Virus record (IMG/VR): IMGVR_UViG_3300035698_020985
Location: 1 to 25,371 of that record
Source: a virus
Length of the DNA stretch: 25,371 nucleotides
Reading direction: 5' to 3' (one strand)
A program made the translations under genes and the position numbers. The notes beneath the pieces are model-generated. The model did no database searches, was not told where the DNA came from, and saw nothing but the letters and a program-made list of their open reading frames with translations. This document shows, piece after piece, positions 15,117 to 23,418 of this stretch. Numbering within the stretch: the first letter of the stretch is position 1; every line of letters begins with the position of its first letter.

Positions 15117-16931
15117 TTACTCCCCAGTTAATAGCCCGGAGCCTGCTAAGGGAACGTCCTGAAGGAGGAGGTCTTCCCGACGATTAATTCCTTCTTCAAA
15201 TTCCAAATCGTCCATTGTCTCTATAACATCACGAACATCTACTTTATTTTCAGTATCAGCTAGATCATCCAATCTGCTTTCTAGCTCGTCTCGGCTACTC
15301 GCCATATAAGGGTTATTGGACCCAAACTTCTTTTGCTGAGAAGCGGGGGGTGGTATAGGGGGCTTCGCACCAGGAGCGCCTGGGGCACCAGGAGCACCCG
15401 GCTTAGCAGGGGCTTGTGGGGGCTGTGGCACTCCATATATTTCCGGGTTCTCTTTCTTGTATTTCCGTTCCTCTGCAATATTCTTTCTTTCAGTATCAGT
15501 ATCTATGCCAGCACCAGACGCGTAAGTGCGCTCAGAAAGAATTCCACGCTCTTTCAAATCACGCCATACATTAAGAATAGCGACATCCTGTGTTGGTTCT
15601 AAGCTCTTGTGCCATTTGAGGCTAGGAACAATCAATTCCCGTTCTTCCATCGGGCGCTGGACGCGAATTCTATGTTCAATCTCACAACGAGGGCGTCTGT
15701 AAAATTCGTGAATCTCAGCAATAGGGGCACAAATCTTTTTTATAATCCAATCATCTTCAAAGCGTAATCTTAGGGAAGACAGGCGCTCCATCAAAGTTTG
15801 TAAACCAGCAACCGCAGCCGCGAAAGATGTTTCACCAACTAGGAATGACTTGGCTACGCCTAACCCAAGTAGCTTCACACGTTCTATGAAATCCCATTCA
15901 CGAGAGATCAGCAGCATTCGATCAGAAACCCCAACCAACTCTGCGGTTACATTATGATGCATAATGATCGCTGCAAGCGGATCAGCTTCTGCCATGCTCA
16001 GCATTTCAGCAAAGGCTACTTCGTCTTCTTCATCAGGCAACCAACCACTGTTTGGATCACCCAATTTGAAAATACGTAATGGAGCGGCATTCCGCTGGGC
16101 AACTGCGAGTGACGCATTCACAATAAAATCTTCGTACATAATTACACGGAATAATCTTGTGTATAAAGATGTTCCACGCACATCTGTAGAAGAATTCAAA
16201 CGAGGCAAATAGGTAGTATTCAAAGCGTCTAGTGGCACTTCTCTGTTCATCCTAAACGCATTTATGATTTCTTTAGGAATAACCTTCTGCAATCTTCGGA
16301 TTCTAGGATCGGTAGTATTGATTAATCTTTTTATTTCCGGTGTAGGTAGCAGGGAAAGCAATGGCTGCTCAATTGCTAGACCTATCCCGTCCACTTTAAC
16401 ATAATCAGGGTTATGCGGGATGACCCGATCCCAAATTCCCTGCGTGGAATTGAATATATTATGGAGTACAAGCTCTCCGGTGATCATGTAATCACGAGTA
16501 AATGACGGAAGTTTCGAAACCAAGTTCAATTTCGTAAACATATCCTCGTACACATGCCGTATATGCTTGTCATCGATCCCCATAAGATCAAATTGGGACC
16601 ACGGCAGTTCTGCGTACATATCTGTTGCGGCAGCGATTGCGGGATCTCTTTTATATACTTCCCGCCAAATAGAGTTAGCTACTACTCTATTTTTGGGGTA
16701 GTAAAATTTATCTGGAGTGGACCATCTATAATCGTAATACAGTGGTGACTGCGCTAAGGATTGGCCCCCACCACCGCCCATGCTACCACCAGCACCCGAC
16801 GCCCCACCCATAGTCTGTGCGGTTCTACGGATAGGCCCGTGCGCTTTAGTATAGATAACGTTTGGACTGTGCACAATTGGTGCAGCGGCCTTTTTGCGAC
16901 TAGATGCTTTCTTTTTTATTTTTTTAGCCAC
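15117..16931 (-). CDS. Portal protein
   Basis: 604 residues, GTG start overlapping the previous stop by one base. The basic N-terminus (KKIKKKASSRKKAAA) and a Gly/Ser-rich linker (about 41-57) precede a body typical of portals: PLYYDYRWSTPDKFYYPKNR, VYKRDPAIAAATDMYAELPW, TRDYMITGELVLHNIFNS, then an alpha-helical crown-like half with RRPRCEIEHRIRVQRP and YKKENPEIYGVP. The C-terminus holds a collagen-like PGAPGAPGAPGA linker and an acidic tail (about 540-600). Twelve copies form the ring through which DNA enters and leaves the head. It is separated from the terminase by several accessory genes, and is followed by the amidase. Assignment is good from overall pattern; the two low-complexity linkers are unusual for the family. 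Confidence 0.82.
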   Translation of the reverse strand: MAKKIKKKASSRKKAAAPIVHSPNVIYTKAHGPIRRTAQTMGGASGAGGSMGGGGGQSLAQSPLYYDYRWSTPDKFYYPKNRVVANSIWREVYKRDPAIAAATDMYAELPWSQFDLMGIDDKHIRHVYEDMFTKLNLVSKLPSFTRDYMITGELVLHNIFNSTQGIWDRVIPHNPDYVKVDGIGLAIEQPLLSLLPTPEIKRLINTTDPRIRRLQKVIPKEIINAFRMNREVPLDALNTTYLPRLNSSTDVRGTSLYTRLFRVIMYEDFIVNASLAVAQRNAAPLRIFKLGDPNSGWLPDEEDEVAFAEMLSMAEADPLAAIIMHHNVTAELVGVSDRMLLISREWDFIERVKLLGLGVAKSFLVGETSFAAAVAGLQTLMERLSSLRLRFEDDWIIKKICAPIAEIHEFYRRPRCEIEHRIRVQRPMEERELIVPSLKWHKSLEPTQDVAILNVWRDLKERGILSERTYASGAGIDTDTERKNIAEERKYKKENPEIYGVPQPPQAPAKPGAPGAPGAPGAKPPIPPPASQQKKFGSNNPYMASSRDELESRLDDLADTENKVDVRDVIETMDDLEFEEGINRREDLLLQDVPLAGSGLLTGE

Positions 16932-17140
16932 TATGCCAACCCAAATCTGTCTGAGTTACAGAGTCTCCAAACACACTCTGCATCAAACTCATTTGAAATA
17001 CAATCTCTACAATCTGCATGACCAGAAAACGGGCAGGCACCATCTACGAATTTAACCAGATCTACAATCTCGCATGGCGGCGCAAACGCCATTTCACCAA
17101 TACGATCTGGGTAAACATAAGCTTGTGACCTGTCACGCAA
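16931..17140 (-). CDS. Small Cys-rich protein
   Basis: 69 residues when the TTG at 17140 is used: it lies four to five bases after AGGAG, whereas the upstream GTG at 17209 has none and would extend 77 bases into the preceding gene. Cysteines cluster in GACPFSGHADCRDC and DAECVWRLC, with a nearby His and one more Cys at the start of the mature part (PPCEIVDL), enough to bind a metal. The stop overlaps the portal GTG by one base, so it is translationally coupled to the portal. The family is not recognised; adaptor or assembly help for portal is only a guess. Confidence 0.6.
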   Translation of the reverse strand: MRDRSQAYVYPDRIGEMAFAPPCEIVDLVKFVDGACPFSGHADCRDCISNEFDAECVWRLCNSDRFGLA

Positions 17141-17375
17141 CGTTTCTCCTAAAGAACTTACTCTCTTTAGAAGCAATTCTACGGACAGTTGCAATATCAA
17201 CAGCCGCACCCATGTTAAAAACTGCCTGTAATGCGGCTTCTCTGGCCTGTGAGTCCGTCAGCCCATATGAACGCAACATCACTAAGGCATTTGTAATCGG
17301 CCCTAGAAAGACAACACCATCGTCGCCTGCATCCAAAGTGAACATTTTGGAAACTCTATCGTAGTATAGGTACAT
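17133..17375 (-). CDS. Small unrecognised protein, 80 residues
   Basis: ATG six bases from AGGTGAGG. The protein is compact and mostly alpha/beta: MYLYYDRVSKMFTLDAGDDG, then FLGPITNALVMLRSYG and a helix REAALQAVFNMGAAVDIATV, ending in a basic RRNVA. No membrane segment or motif is visible. It overlaps the next small Cys-rich gene by eight bases (TTGCGTGA) and precedes the portal, so the three are probably made from one transcript. Function unknown. Confidence 0.6.
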   Translation of the reverse strand: MYLYYDRVSKMFTLDAGDDGVVFLGPITNALVMLRSYGLTDSQAREAALQAVFNMGAAVDIATVRRIASKESKFFRRNVA

Positions 17376-17398
17376 TCCTCACCTCATTACCATTATAC

Positions 17399-18547
17399 TT
17401 AGAGAGCTTTTAAAGCTTTCTGAACGGATGCAGTTATTTGCTGTTTATCTGCATTCGCTAAAAATCCTGAAATAGCTTGAATGCTATTGTCCAGGCTAGG
17501 AACCAGTGTAGTTTCCCACATATGCATGAATTCTTTAGTACTTTCCCATGACGCTACAGCCCATTGAACGGCAGCCTTCTTCCATTCACCTTCTTCTTTT
17601 CCAAACTTTGCAAACCGCTGTACATATTCGCTAGCTTTAATATTACGTTGCTTAACTCCGTATAAATGCCCCTCTAGCTTAGCTGTAATATTAGGAAAGG
17701 TGTTGTCTAAAAAGTCAATAATGTTCGTATCTGTAAGTGCCGCGCCTTTTCTAATTTCATCATGAAGTGTAGCAAGCACAGTGCCTAATTGAGTATGAAA
17801 TAGCTCGGTAATTTCGCTGTCTATCTGGCTTTCTCCAGTAAGTGATACCTGTAAATACTGTGCAAAATCACGCTCTTCCTCTGATTTAGGTTTCCACTTA
17901 CCAACCTCTTGTTCCCATTGCCCATGTATCTTAGCCGCTTCTCTCTTTACCTCATCGGAACTCTGCCGAAGACTTGCTATAGTTGATAGCGCAATATCAA
18001 CGGATTCAAGCGCAGGTTCTACCACCTGACTTTCTACAAAAATAGGCTCACGCTGATCAGTAGATAGTTTATAAAGCATGTTAGCTGCTTTACATCTAAG
18101 TACATGTGCTTCCCGTAGTGTGCCAGTAGCTACATGGTCTATTTGATCTTCTAAAACGGCTGTGTTGCCAATACCAGCTAAATCAACAGTAATATGATCC
18201 ACGTACTTTTCTACAAGAATTCCAGTAACACCACTCGCCAACTTTACTTCTTGGCCCATTTTTAAAACCGAAAAGGGGCCTTCATTAAGCACCTTACTTG
18301 CGTACTCCTTTGTTTCTTTGAGTGCATACGTAATGACACTTTTTGGGTAGTCTGAGTCTTCCAGCACAGATTCAATTTCGTCCCATGTCCAACCCATCAT
18401 CCAGTAAGCCTGTGCAGATTGCTTTGCTTCATCTTTAAGATCTACAGCCTCTTGCGCAATGATAATATGGTTATCTTTGCCAGCGCTTACTCGTTGTGCA
18501 AGCCCCCGTACAAAAGAATCACCATCCATTTTGTTAGTCGTTTTCAT
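17399..18547 (-). CDS. Unrecognised helical protein, 382 residues
   Basis: ATG overlaps the stop of the DUF192 gene by one base (TAATG) with GAGG seven bases before. Residues about 30-90 are helical and contain an aromatic AYWMMGWTWDEIE segment. Residues about 96-140 look like a small SH3/KOW-like beta barrel (KMGQEVKLASGVTGILVEKY, then ITVDLAGIGN). The remainder (about 150-382) is long amphipathic helices with Trp-rich patches (HGQWEQEVGKWKPKSEEERD, VQWAVASWESTKEFMHMWET). No catalytic motif is seen. Coupling to the DUF192 protein and proximity to terminase and portal suggest a head-assembly or DNA-packaging accessory role. Not recognised. Confidence 0.62.
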   Translation of the reverse strand: MKTTNKMDGDSFVRGLAQRVSAGKDNHIIIAQEAVDLKDEAKQSAQAYWMMGWTWDEIESVLEDSDYPKSVITYALKETKEYASKVLNEGPFSVLKMGQEVKLASGVTGILVEKYVDHITVDLAGIGNTAVLEDQIDHVATGTLREAHVLRCKAANMLYKLSTDQREPIFVESQVVEPALESVDIALSTIASLRQSSDEVKREAAKIHGQWEQEVGKWKPKSEEERDFAQYLQVSLTGESQIDSEITELFHTQLGTVLATLHDEIRKGAALTDTNIIDFLDNTFPNITAKLEGHLYGVKQRNIKASEYVQRFAKFGKEEGEWKKAAVQWAVASWESTKEFMHMWETTLVPSLDNSIQAISGFLANADKQQITASVQKALKAL

Positions 18548-20217
18548 TAGAATTCCTCTTCTTCTTCTGAAGAATTTTCACTAATTATTTCTCTGATTAC
18601 CGGAAGCCAAGATTCCGCGATGCTCATGTCTTTTGATGCTGAAGACTGCTCTTCTTCATATTCTTCTGATTCCTGTAAACCCATTGGACTATCACCAGGA
18701 GCTAATTGCCCATGTGGGTATCCTGGCATATATTTTCCGTTATCGATATCTTCAAGCAAACGTTCTATTGCTTCCAGTTCATCCAAAGAAATGTTATCTT
18801 TACTCTCTCTACTCTGGACTGCATAAATTGGGTCACCTTGACCACCATGGTATTCACTTAGCAGTTTGAACAACTCAAATATATCATGCTCTCCAGCGTA
18901 ATCTGGGAGACTTAGATCATACTCAGCGGGCAGTGGAGCTTCTACACCGCCCAGTTGTGCGTCAATTCGCGTATTGATCTTACAAATAGACCCTACTTTG
19001 ATGTCGGCTTTTTTACACATCCCACCAGCTATTTCGAGCACCGCGCTCGTTTTTGGGTAGGACCACCACTCATGCGCGCCAGGTTCAATATTCGCAACCA
19101 CCTTCCCTACCTCAAGGCCGTTTGGGGATTCCAGCAAAAATACGATATCAATAGGGAAAGCCACTGATCCCATATGGAAGGTAACACTGCCTTCCTCTTC
19201 AAATGGGAAAAATAATCCTTCGGCAGTGTCTAGTGCGTCAAACACTTCTAACCCGGCTGCTTTCTGAAGAGGCGTTTCTGCAACATACGATAAAAACTTT
19301 GCACCATTCTCAAATTTAATATTTAGCTTTTCTTTATCAGAGTAACCGATTCGGGCAACCGTTGTAGCGATTTTCGCTGTCTTTACTTTCCTCGGCTTTT
19401 TAGAAGCTGTCTCTAATCCAGATGGGCCTGACTCAAACTCGATCTCCCGCGTACCAGAAGGCATAGCCTCTACAGGAGACTCTTCAAGTGTAGGATCAAC
19501 CTTTTCAAATCCACTTTGAATGCCTTTGTACAACTCAGTAAATATATCAGCAAGAATAGTGGGATCGAAAATCTTAGCAATAGCGTTCGTTATACGTTGG
19601 TTAATTGGAAGGGATGCAGAAGGATCAATCTTCAAAAACTCATTCTGCAAATCAGTGTTATTGATGAGTGCATCTTCTGGAATCTGATTGCCATAGGCAT
19701 CGATAAGCTGCATGACTGAGCGCTGTGCTTGCTCATAGTTGTTAAAGTCTTGTGCAGTAAGACCAACAGAGGCGAGCAGCGCTACGAATTCATTACCACT
19801 ATCCAGAGATGCTTTCCACCGTTTCCAAGCAGGAAAGAACTCATCTTCAAATTCCTGCATATCTTCGATAGTTTTGTTTAGATGAAAAGAAGCGGTTTCC
19901 TGCACGGGTGTCACCTGTGTCTTCTTAGACTTTTGAAATTTATCTGTATTCTTATGTGTCCGATGCTTCGTATCTTTCACATCATTCACATTTGGGTTCT
20001 TTATCCGTTGTATTACTTCTTGCTGGTATTGCTGCCCAACACCTTTTACTAGTTTATACTCTTTTTCGATAAGCCAATCAGACAACTCATTTAATACAGA
20101 ATCGTCAGTGACACCATGACAAGCAGTGTGATAATCATTCTCACTGATATACCCTTGGGAACTTGCCAAGAATGCAAAATGAGATTTAAGTGTAGCTAAA
20201 TGTGCCATAGTAACCAC
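18547..20217 (-). CDS. Large virion-region protein with DUF192 domain
   Basis: About 556 residues. Residues about 308-415 match the DUF192 fold: FLSYVAETPLQKAAGLEVFD, then GLFFPFEEEGSVTFHMGS, FPIDIVFLLE (D357 corresponds to the conserved LD.(I/L)F site), and VLEIAGGMCKKADIKVGSIC. DUF192 is widespread in bacteria, often as a small secreted or chaperone-like protein; its biochemical role is unclear. The flanks are unusual: a helical N-terminus (about 5-55), a basic stretch (about 73-100), helical residues 110-245, and an acidic C-terminal tail ending in EENSSEEEEEF-like residues. Start may be GTG at 20217 or ATG at 20208 (GGTGG five bases before); both are in frame. It is coupled to the next gene by TAATG overlap. 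Function unknown. Confidence 0.7.
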   Translation of the reverse strand: MVTMAHLATLKSHFAFLASSQGYISENDYHTACHGVTDDSVLNELSDWLIEKEYKLVKGVGQQYQQEVIQRIKNPNVNDVKDTKHRTHKNTDKFQKSKKTQVTPVQETASFHLNKTIEDMQEFEDEFFPAWKRWKASLDSGNEFVALLASVGLTAQDFNNYEQAQRSVMQLIDAYGNQIPEDALINNTDLQNEFLKIDPSASLPINQRITNAIAKIFDPTILADIFTELYKGIQSGFEKVDPTLEESPVEAMPSGTREIEFESGPSGLETASKKPRKVKTAKIATTVARIGYSDKEKLNIKFENGAKFLSYVAETPLQKAAGLEVFDALDTAEGLFFPFEEEGSVTFHMGSVAFPIDIVFLLESPNGLEVGKVVANIEPGAHEWWSYPKTSAVLEIAGGMCKKADIKVGSICKINTRIDAQLGGVEAPLPAEYDLSLPDYAGEHDIFELFKLLSEYHGGQGDPIYAVQSRESKDNISLDELEAIERLLEDIDNGKYMPGYPHGQLAPGDSPMGLQESEEYEEEQSSASKDMSIAESWLPVIREIISENSSEEEEEF

Positions 20218-20228
20218 CGTTCCTGAAA

Positions 20229-20825
20229 TTAATCATCTTTCTTTTCGGACCTTTTTCTAGAATAAGATCGTTTAGACTTTTCTTCTTTATCTTTCTTTTT
20301 GGAACGCTTGCTAGAGTAAGATCGTTTCGGTTTGTCTTCTTTCTTATCAATAATTTTTTCAACTGGATCTTCTTTCTTATCAATAATTTTTTCAACTGGA
20401 TCTTCTTTCTTATTTATAATTTTTTCAACTGGATCTTCTTTCATAGGTTCAACCTTAGTCTGCGGTTTTTTATACTTTTTATCTGTTGGTGCTTCTTTAT
20501 CCTTTAAATCAATCACTTTTGGTTTTGCTTGTAGTTTTGCAGTGGATTTAGGAGCACCTGGCTTTGGCATAGCCTTCGTAGCTGGTGCGTTGGGGCTAAT
20601 AACTGTAACCTTCTTAATTGGGGCTTTCGGAATTGCCACTGCTGAATCGTGCACTAAGTGTAGCGCATTAACAGCAAATAAATGCTTTAGCACCACGTTT
20701 GCGTTTATCCATTTGCGTGAACAGACCGTATCCAAATCAACCGTTTTCCCTGATGTCAAAGTAATACTTCCCTGCATTAAATCAATAGGAAGGTTACCTG
20801 GAGTCATATTTTGAACTTTATACAT
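20229..20825 (-). CDS. Low-complexity protein with small N-terminal domain and tandem repeats
   Basis: 198 residues, ATG behind AGGGG. Residues 1-61 make a small beta-rich domain (MYKVQNMTPGNLPIDLMQGS, then TVDLDTVCSRKWINANVVLK and LHLVHDS). From about 65 the chain is Pro/Ala/Lys-rich, including PKPGAPKSTAKLQAKPK. From about 125 it holds 11-residue repeats EDPVEKIIDKK (three copies) and then KRSYS.KRS.KK motifs twice, ending in a very basic tail. These parts are probably disordered and could bind nucleic acid. The gene sits between terminase and the DUF192 gene, 11 bases from the latter. Not recognised. Confidence 0.65.
   Translation of the reverse strand: MYKVQNMTPGNLPIDLMQGSITLTSGKTVDLDTVCSRKWINANVVLKHLFAVNALHLVHDSAVAIPKAPIKKVTVISPNAPATKAMPKPGAPKSTAKLQAKPKVIDLKDKEAPTDKKYKKPQTKVEPMKEDPVEKIINKKEDPVEKIIDKKEDPVEKIIDKKEDKPKRSYSSKRSKKKDKEEKSKRSYSRKRSEKKDD
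20335..20443 (-). repeat. 33-base tandem repeat in coding sequence
   Basis: Three head-to-tail 33-base units (20335-20367, 20368-20400, 20401-20433) and a partial fourth (to 20443). Units 1 and 2 are identical; unit 3 differs in a few bases. Each encodes EDPVEKIIDKK or IINKK in frame, so copy number can change without a frameshift. Confidence 0.9.
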
Positions 20826-20836
20826 GATAGTACCCC

Positions 20837-20848
20837 TTTCTGCAGAAA
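20837..20848. promoter_or_regulatory. 12-base perfect palindrome TTTCTGCAGAAA
   Basis: Lies 12 bases before the ATG at 20825 and next to its AGGGG ribosome site, in the 54-base gap after which terminase ends. It could be an operator or simply chance; no protein is known to bind it. Confidence 0.3.
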
Positions 20849-20879
20849 ATCTTACCCCGATATAGTAACTAATATTTAA

Positions 20880-22865
20880 CTAACGTCTTGATCCTTTTGG
20901 TTCTAAATGGATTACTTGCCCAATTTTTCTACCCCTACTACCACGAATTCTTTGTTTACTTTGCGCTTTTTTCAACTCAGGGATAGAAATAACTTCCTCT
21001 GGATGGAGCAGTAGCCGGTGCACCCCCACATAACATTGGACCATATCATTTGAACCCCCAGGAGGATGATCCACCTTTACGCCATCATCATTCAGCCGCT
21101 TAAGTTCCCAAAGCGCTTTAGCGCACGGCATATTCCTAGCGATTGATGGATCAATAAACTCATTCTCCCGGACAGGGAAACTTAACTTGTTTGATGCCAT
21201 AGAGCTAACAAAACGAACGTGGTCATCCCTACTCAAGTTTTTTTGAAAAGCTAAGATTCTTCCAGTTCTCAATTGGTGGATTTGCTCAGTAGAATTCCAG
21301 CGATCATACGATAAGTATCTTATCGATAATGTGCGGTTCAACTTCAAAATAATATTGGTCATAGCCGGAAAATACACTTCCCGTGGAGGCAACCCCTGCT
21401 TGTTATTTTTATGAATAGGGCGGCATTCAATTGCACCGTCAATTACAACCACCTCATCCTCAGTTAAATGACCAATTGCCAAACAAAAACTATCCTGACG
21501 CTGGCCAGGGTCACAATGAATGACATACTCAACCAAATTCTTATACTTTATATCCAGTACTTCTGGCTTTACGTAACTAAATGTAAAATCCCCCAGGCAC
21601 TCATCAAAGAATACTTCCCGTGTAAGTACAGTTGAAGATCTCTCTTTATCCACGCAGATTTCTATAATGGCGGTATTCGCAATCAATGGGTTTTCTGAGC
21701 CTGGTGGATTAGCCCCGTAATCACGCTCTGCCCCAAGTGGGTCAGTTGCGTACTCGTCTGCCAAATCTTCCTTAGTGATATCTGGGTTGAACTCCCATGT
21801 AGTCCGATGGAACGCAAACATCCTATCGCTGCTATCCGCTTGCTTCAAAAGCAGCATGGATTTATCATCTTCGAACATGGGTGATGAAATACAAAACATA
21901 CGAGCATCAGGCACGTTATAGATGCCCTGCTTACGTAGGCGCTCCACCGACGCCTTGATCGTAATCAAACTACGCTTCAATACCCTGTACACTTCCGTCG
22001 CACTACGTTTACTATCACCAGCGTCCATACGACTAAGCTCATCTATGACCGCGAAAATTCTAGTCTTTCCAGCAATCGAACCGGAGTTTGAAGTCAAAGA
22101 TTTGATTCGAATATGTTTTTCTTTAAAATGGATAGACTTTTCTGTAGCCCAATAAAGCTCTCCCCTACGTAAATCATTATCCAAAATCTCCAAATCCAAA
22201 AGTGCACGTCTGTAGTTTTGAAACCACGGAGAGTTATCGTAGAACCCTCTGAAATGCCCATAGATTGTTTCGCTTGCTTGCTCACCAGAAGCAGCAACAA
22301 ACGCCCCGTCAATCTCCTGACTCTTTACTAATCCAAGCTGCGCTTGAAGGCCATCTACGCATAATAGCTCATGGATAATCGCAGCGCTCATACACGCAAC
22401 AAGCACAGACTTTCCACCACGCATACCTACAACGCCGATCAATTCATTAAAATTATTGAACACCCGTGGATTCTGCATCTTATTGAAGCCGCACTTTGGG
22501 CAGAGATTGTACCTGAAAAGTACTTGTTTATTACGTGCAGCCTGCGCGACACTCTCATCAACAGTTACCATCTGAGCATCTATATTAGAATGAATATCGT
22601 CAATATCATTACATTTAGGGCAAAGCAACTCAAAGAAGTCACGAGCCACAACGAACTGCGGGTAGTGAAGCGGAGGCCCATCTAGGAATTTCTCTGTTTC
22701 AATGAATTCTAATGCGTTGGGTGCCAGTTCTAACTGGACTCTACCCCGGCTACGGGGCTTTACTTGAATGTGCCCATCTAACAGCCCGGAGATTCCATCG
22801 AAGATATTGCTTTTCTTATCTTCACTCTGTGGGCCAATCTGCATTGAAACAACATCTTTACTCAT
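20880..22865 (-). CDS. terL: Terminase large subunit (packaging ATPase/nuclease)
   Basis: 661 residues, complete. The ATPase half has Walker A GVVGMRGGKS (144-153), Walker B FAVIDE (271-276) and the coupling motif CISSP (325-329). The RNase H-like nuclease half has its three acidic residues at D452 (IHCDPGQRQDS), D521 (LSYDRWNS) and D607 (GGSNDMVQ). An unusual pair of CPKC knuckles (C82, C85 and C122, C125) forms a likely zinc site inserted before Walker A, so the N-terminal segment may bind DNA or the portal. The enzyme cuts concatemeric DNA and pumps it into the prohead. The ATG overlaps the end of the zinc-ribbon/WYL gene by eight bases. No small terminase is recognised in the window, and the portal is four genes downstream. 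Confidence 0.93.
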   Translation of the reverse strand: MSKDVVSMQIGPQSEDKKSNIFDGISGLLDGHIQVKPRSRGRVQLELAPNALEFIETEKFLDGPPLHYPQFVVARDFFELLCPKCNDIDDIHSNIDAQMVTVDESVAQAARNKQVLFRYNLCPKCGFNKMQNPRVFNNFNELIGVVGMRGGKSVLVACMSAAIIHELLCVDGLQAQLGLVKSQEIDGAFVAASGEQASETIYGHFRGFYDNSPWFQNYRRALLDLEILDNDLRRGELYWATEKSIHFKEKHIRIKSLTSNSGSIAGKTRIFAVIDELSRMDAGDSKRSATEVYRVLKRSLITIKASVERLRKQGIYNVPDARMFCISSPMFEDDKSMLLLKQADSSDRMFAFHRTTWEFNPDITKEDLADEYATDPLGAERDYGANPPGSENPLIANTAIIEICVDKERSSTVLTREVFFDECLGDFTFSYVKPEVLDIKYKNLVEYVIHCDPGQRQDSFCLAIGHLTEDEVVVIDGAIECRPIHKNNKQGLPPREVYFPAMTNIILKLNRTLSIRYLSYDRWNSTEQIHQLRTGRILAFQKNLSRDDHVRFVSSMASNKLSFPVRENEFIDPSIARNMPCAKALWELKRLNDDGVKVDHPPGGSNDMVQCYVGVHRLLLHPEEVISIPELKKAQSKQRIRGSRGRKIGQVIHLEPKGSRR

Positions 22866-23418
22866 CTTTTTCTTTCAGTTTATCTTCAATCGGATAGCGT
22901 GGCTCATACGCATAGGACTGCTTTTCTACGTAAGACATTTTTCCTATTTTAAAAGTGCGAATACCGCCACTTTCTAAATCATAAGCAAATAAAATTGTTT
23001 CTCCATTTTTAGTTGTAATTTTGTATGGCTCTGCATTCCGAGAAGATTTGTTATTGTCAGAAGCTACATAATCAAAACTAAGAACCGAGGTTTCCTTCAT
23101 AGATTTTCGAATTACTGCTAAGGTAGAATGCATCGATTCCTTTTCTAAAGGCTTTTGTCTTGGAGATTCTGGTTGATCAGACGCTCGATCCCTAAGCGTA
23201 ATCATTGAAAGTTTTTTAACTGGTTCTTTTTTAGACGTGGTGGTTTCCGGTAACTTAGTGAACGTGCTTATTGATCCGCACTTTCGGCACGTAAATGTAG
23301 TTCTGTCTTTTTCTGGCTCAGTTAATTCAAGTTTATTGGACTTACAGCTAGGGCATACTTTACCTACCTTAGCTAACGCTTGGCGGTTTTTAGATCTTTT
23401 ATGGTAGATATAGGTCAC
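22858..23418 (-). CDS. Zinc-ribbon plus WYL-domain protein
   Basis: 186 residues, GTG start with AGGTGAG five bases before. Residues 20-50 are a C4 zinc ribbon (C22/C25 in VCPSCKSNK; C44/C47 in FTCRKCGS). A disordered linker (about 55-95) leads to a C-terminal domain (96-175) with the WYL pattern: VIRKSMKETSVLSFDYVA, EPYKITTKNGETILFAYDLE, GGIRTFKIGKMSYVE. WYL domains sense nucleic acid or small ligands and are common in transcription and defence regulators. The GTGA overlap with the RmlA-like gene and the eight-base overlap with terL tie all three together. A regulator of late genes, packaging, or host DNA-damage response is possible; the target is unknown. Confidence 0.8.
   Translation of the reverse strand: MTYIYHKRSKNRQALAKVGKVCPSCKSNKLELTEPEKDRTTFTCRKCGSISTFTKLPETTTSKKEPVKKLSMITLRDRASDQPESPRQKPLEKESMHSTLAVIRKSMKETSVLSFDYVASDNNKSSRNAEPYKITTKNGETILFAYDLESGGIRTFKIGKMSYVEKQSYAYEPRYPIEDKLKEKDE

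Noticed and set aside
17141-17209. Longer GTG start for the Cys-rich gene
   Set aside because: It overlaps 77 bases of the preceding gene without a ribosome site, while the TTG at 17140 follows AGGAG.
20335-20443. CRISPR array
   Set aside because: The units are head to tail with no spacers and lie inside a coding frame.
20332-20814. Plus-strand 160-residue frame with Ser/Phe repeats
   Set aside because: It is the antisense of the low-complexity gene at 20229-20825, and its repeats only reflect the 33-base units.
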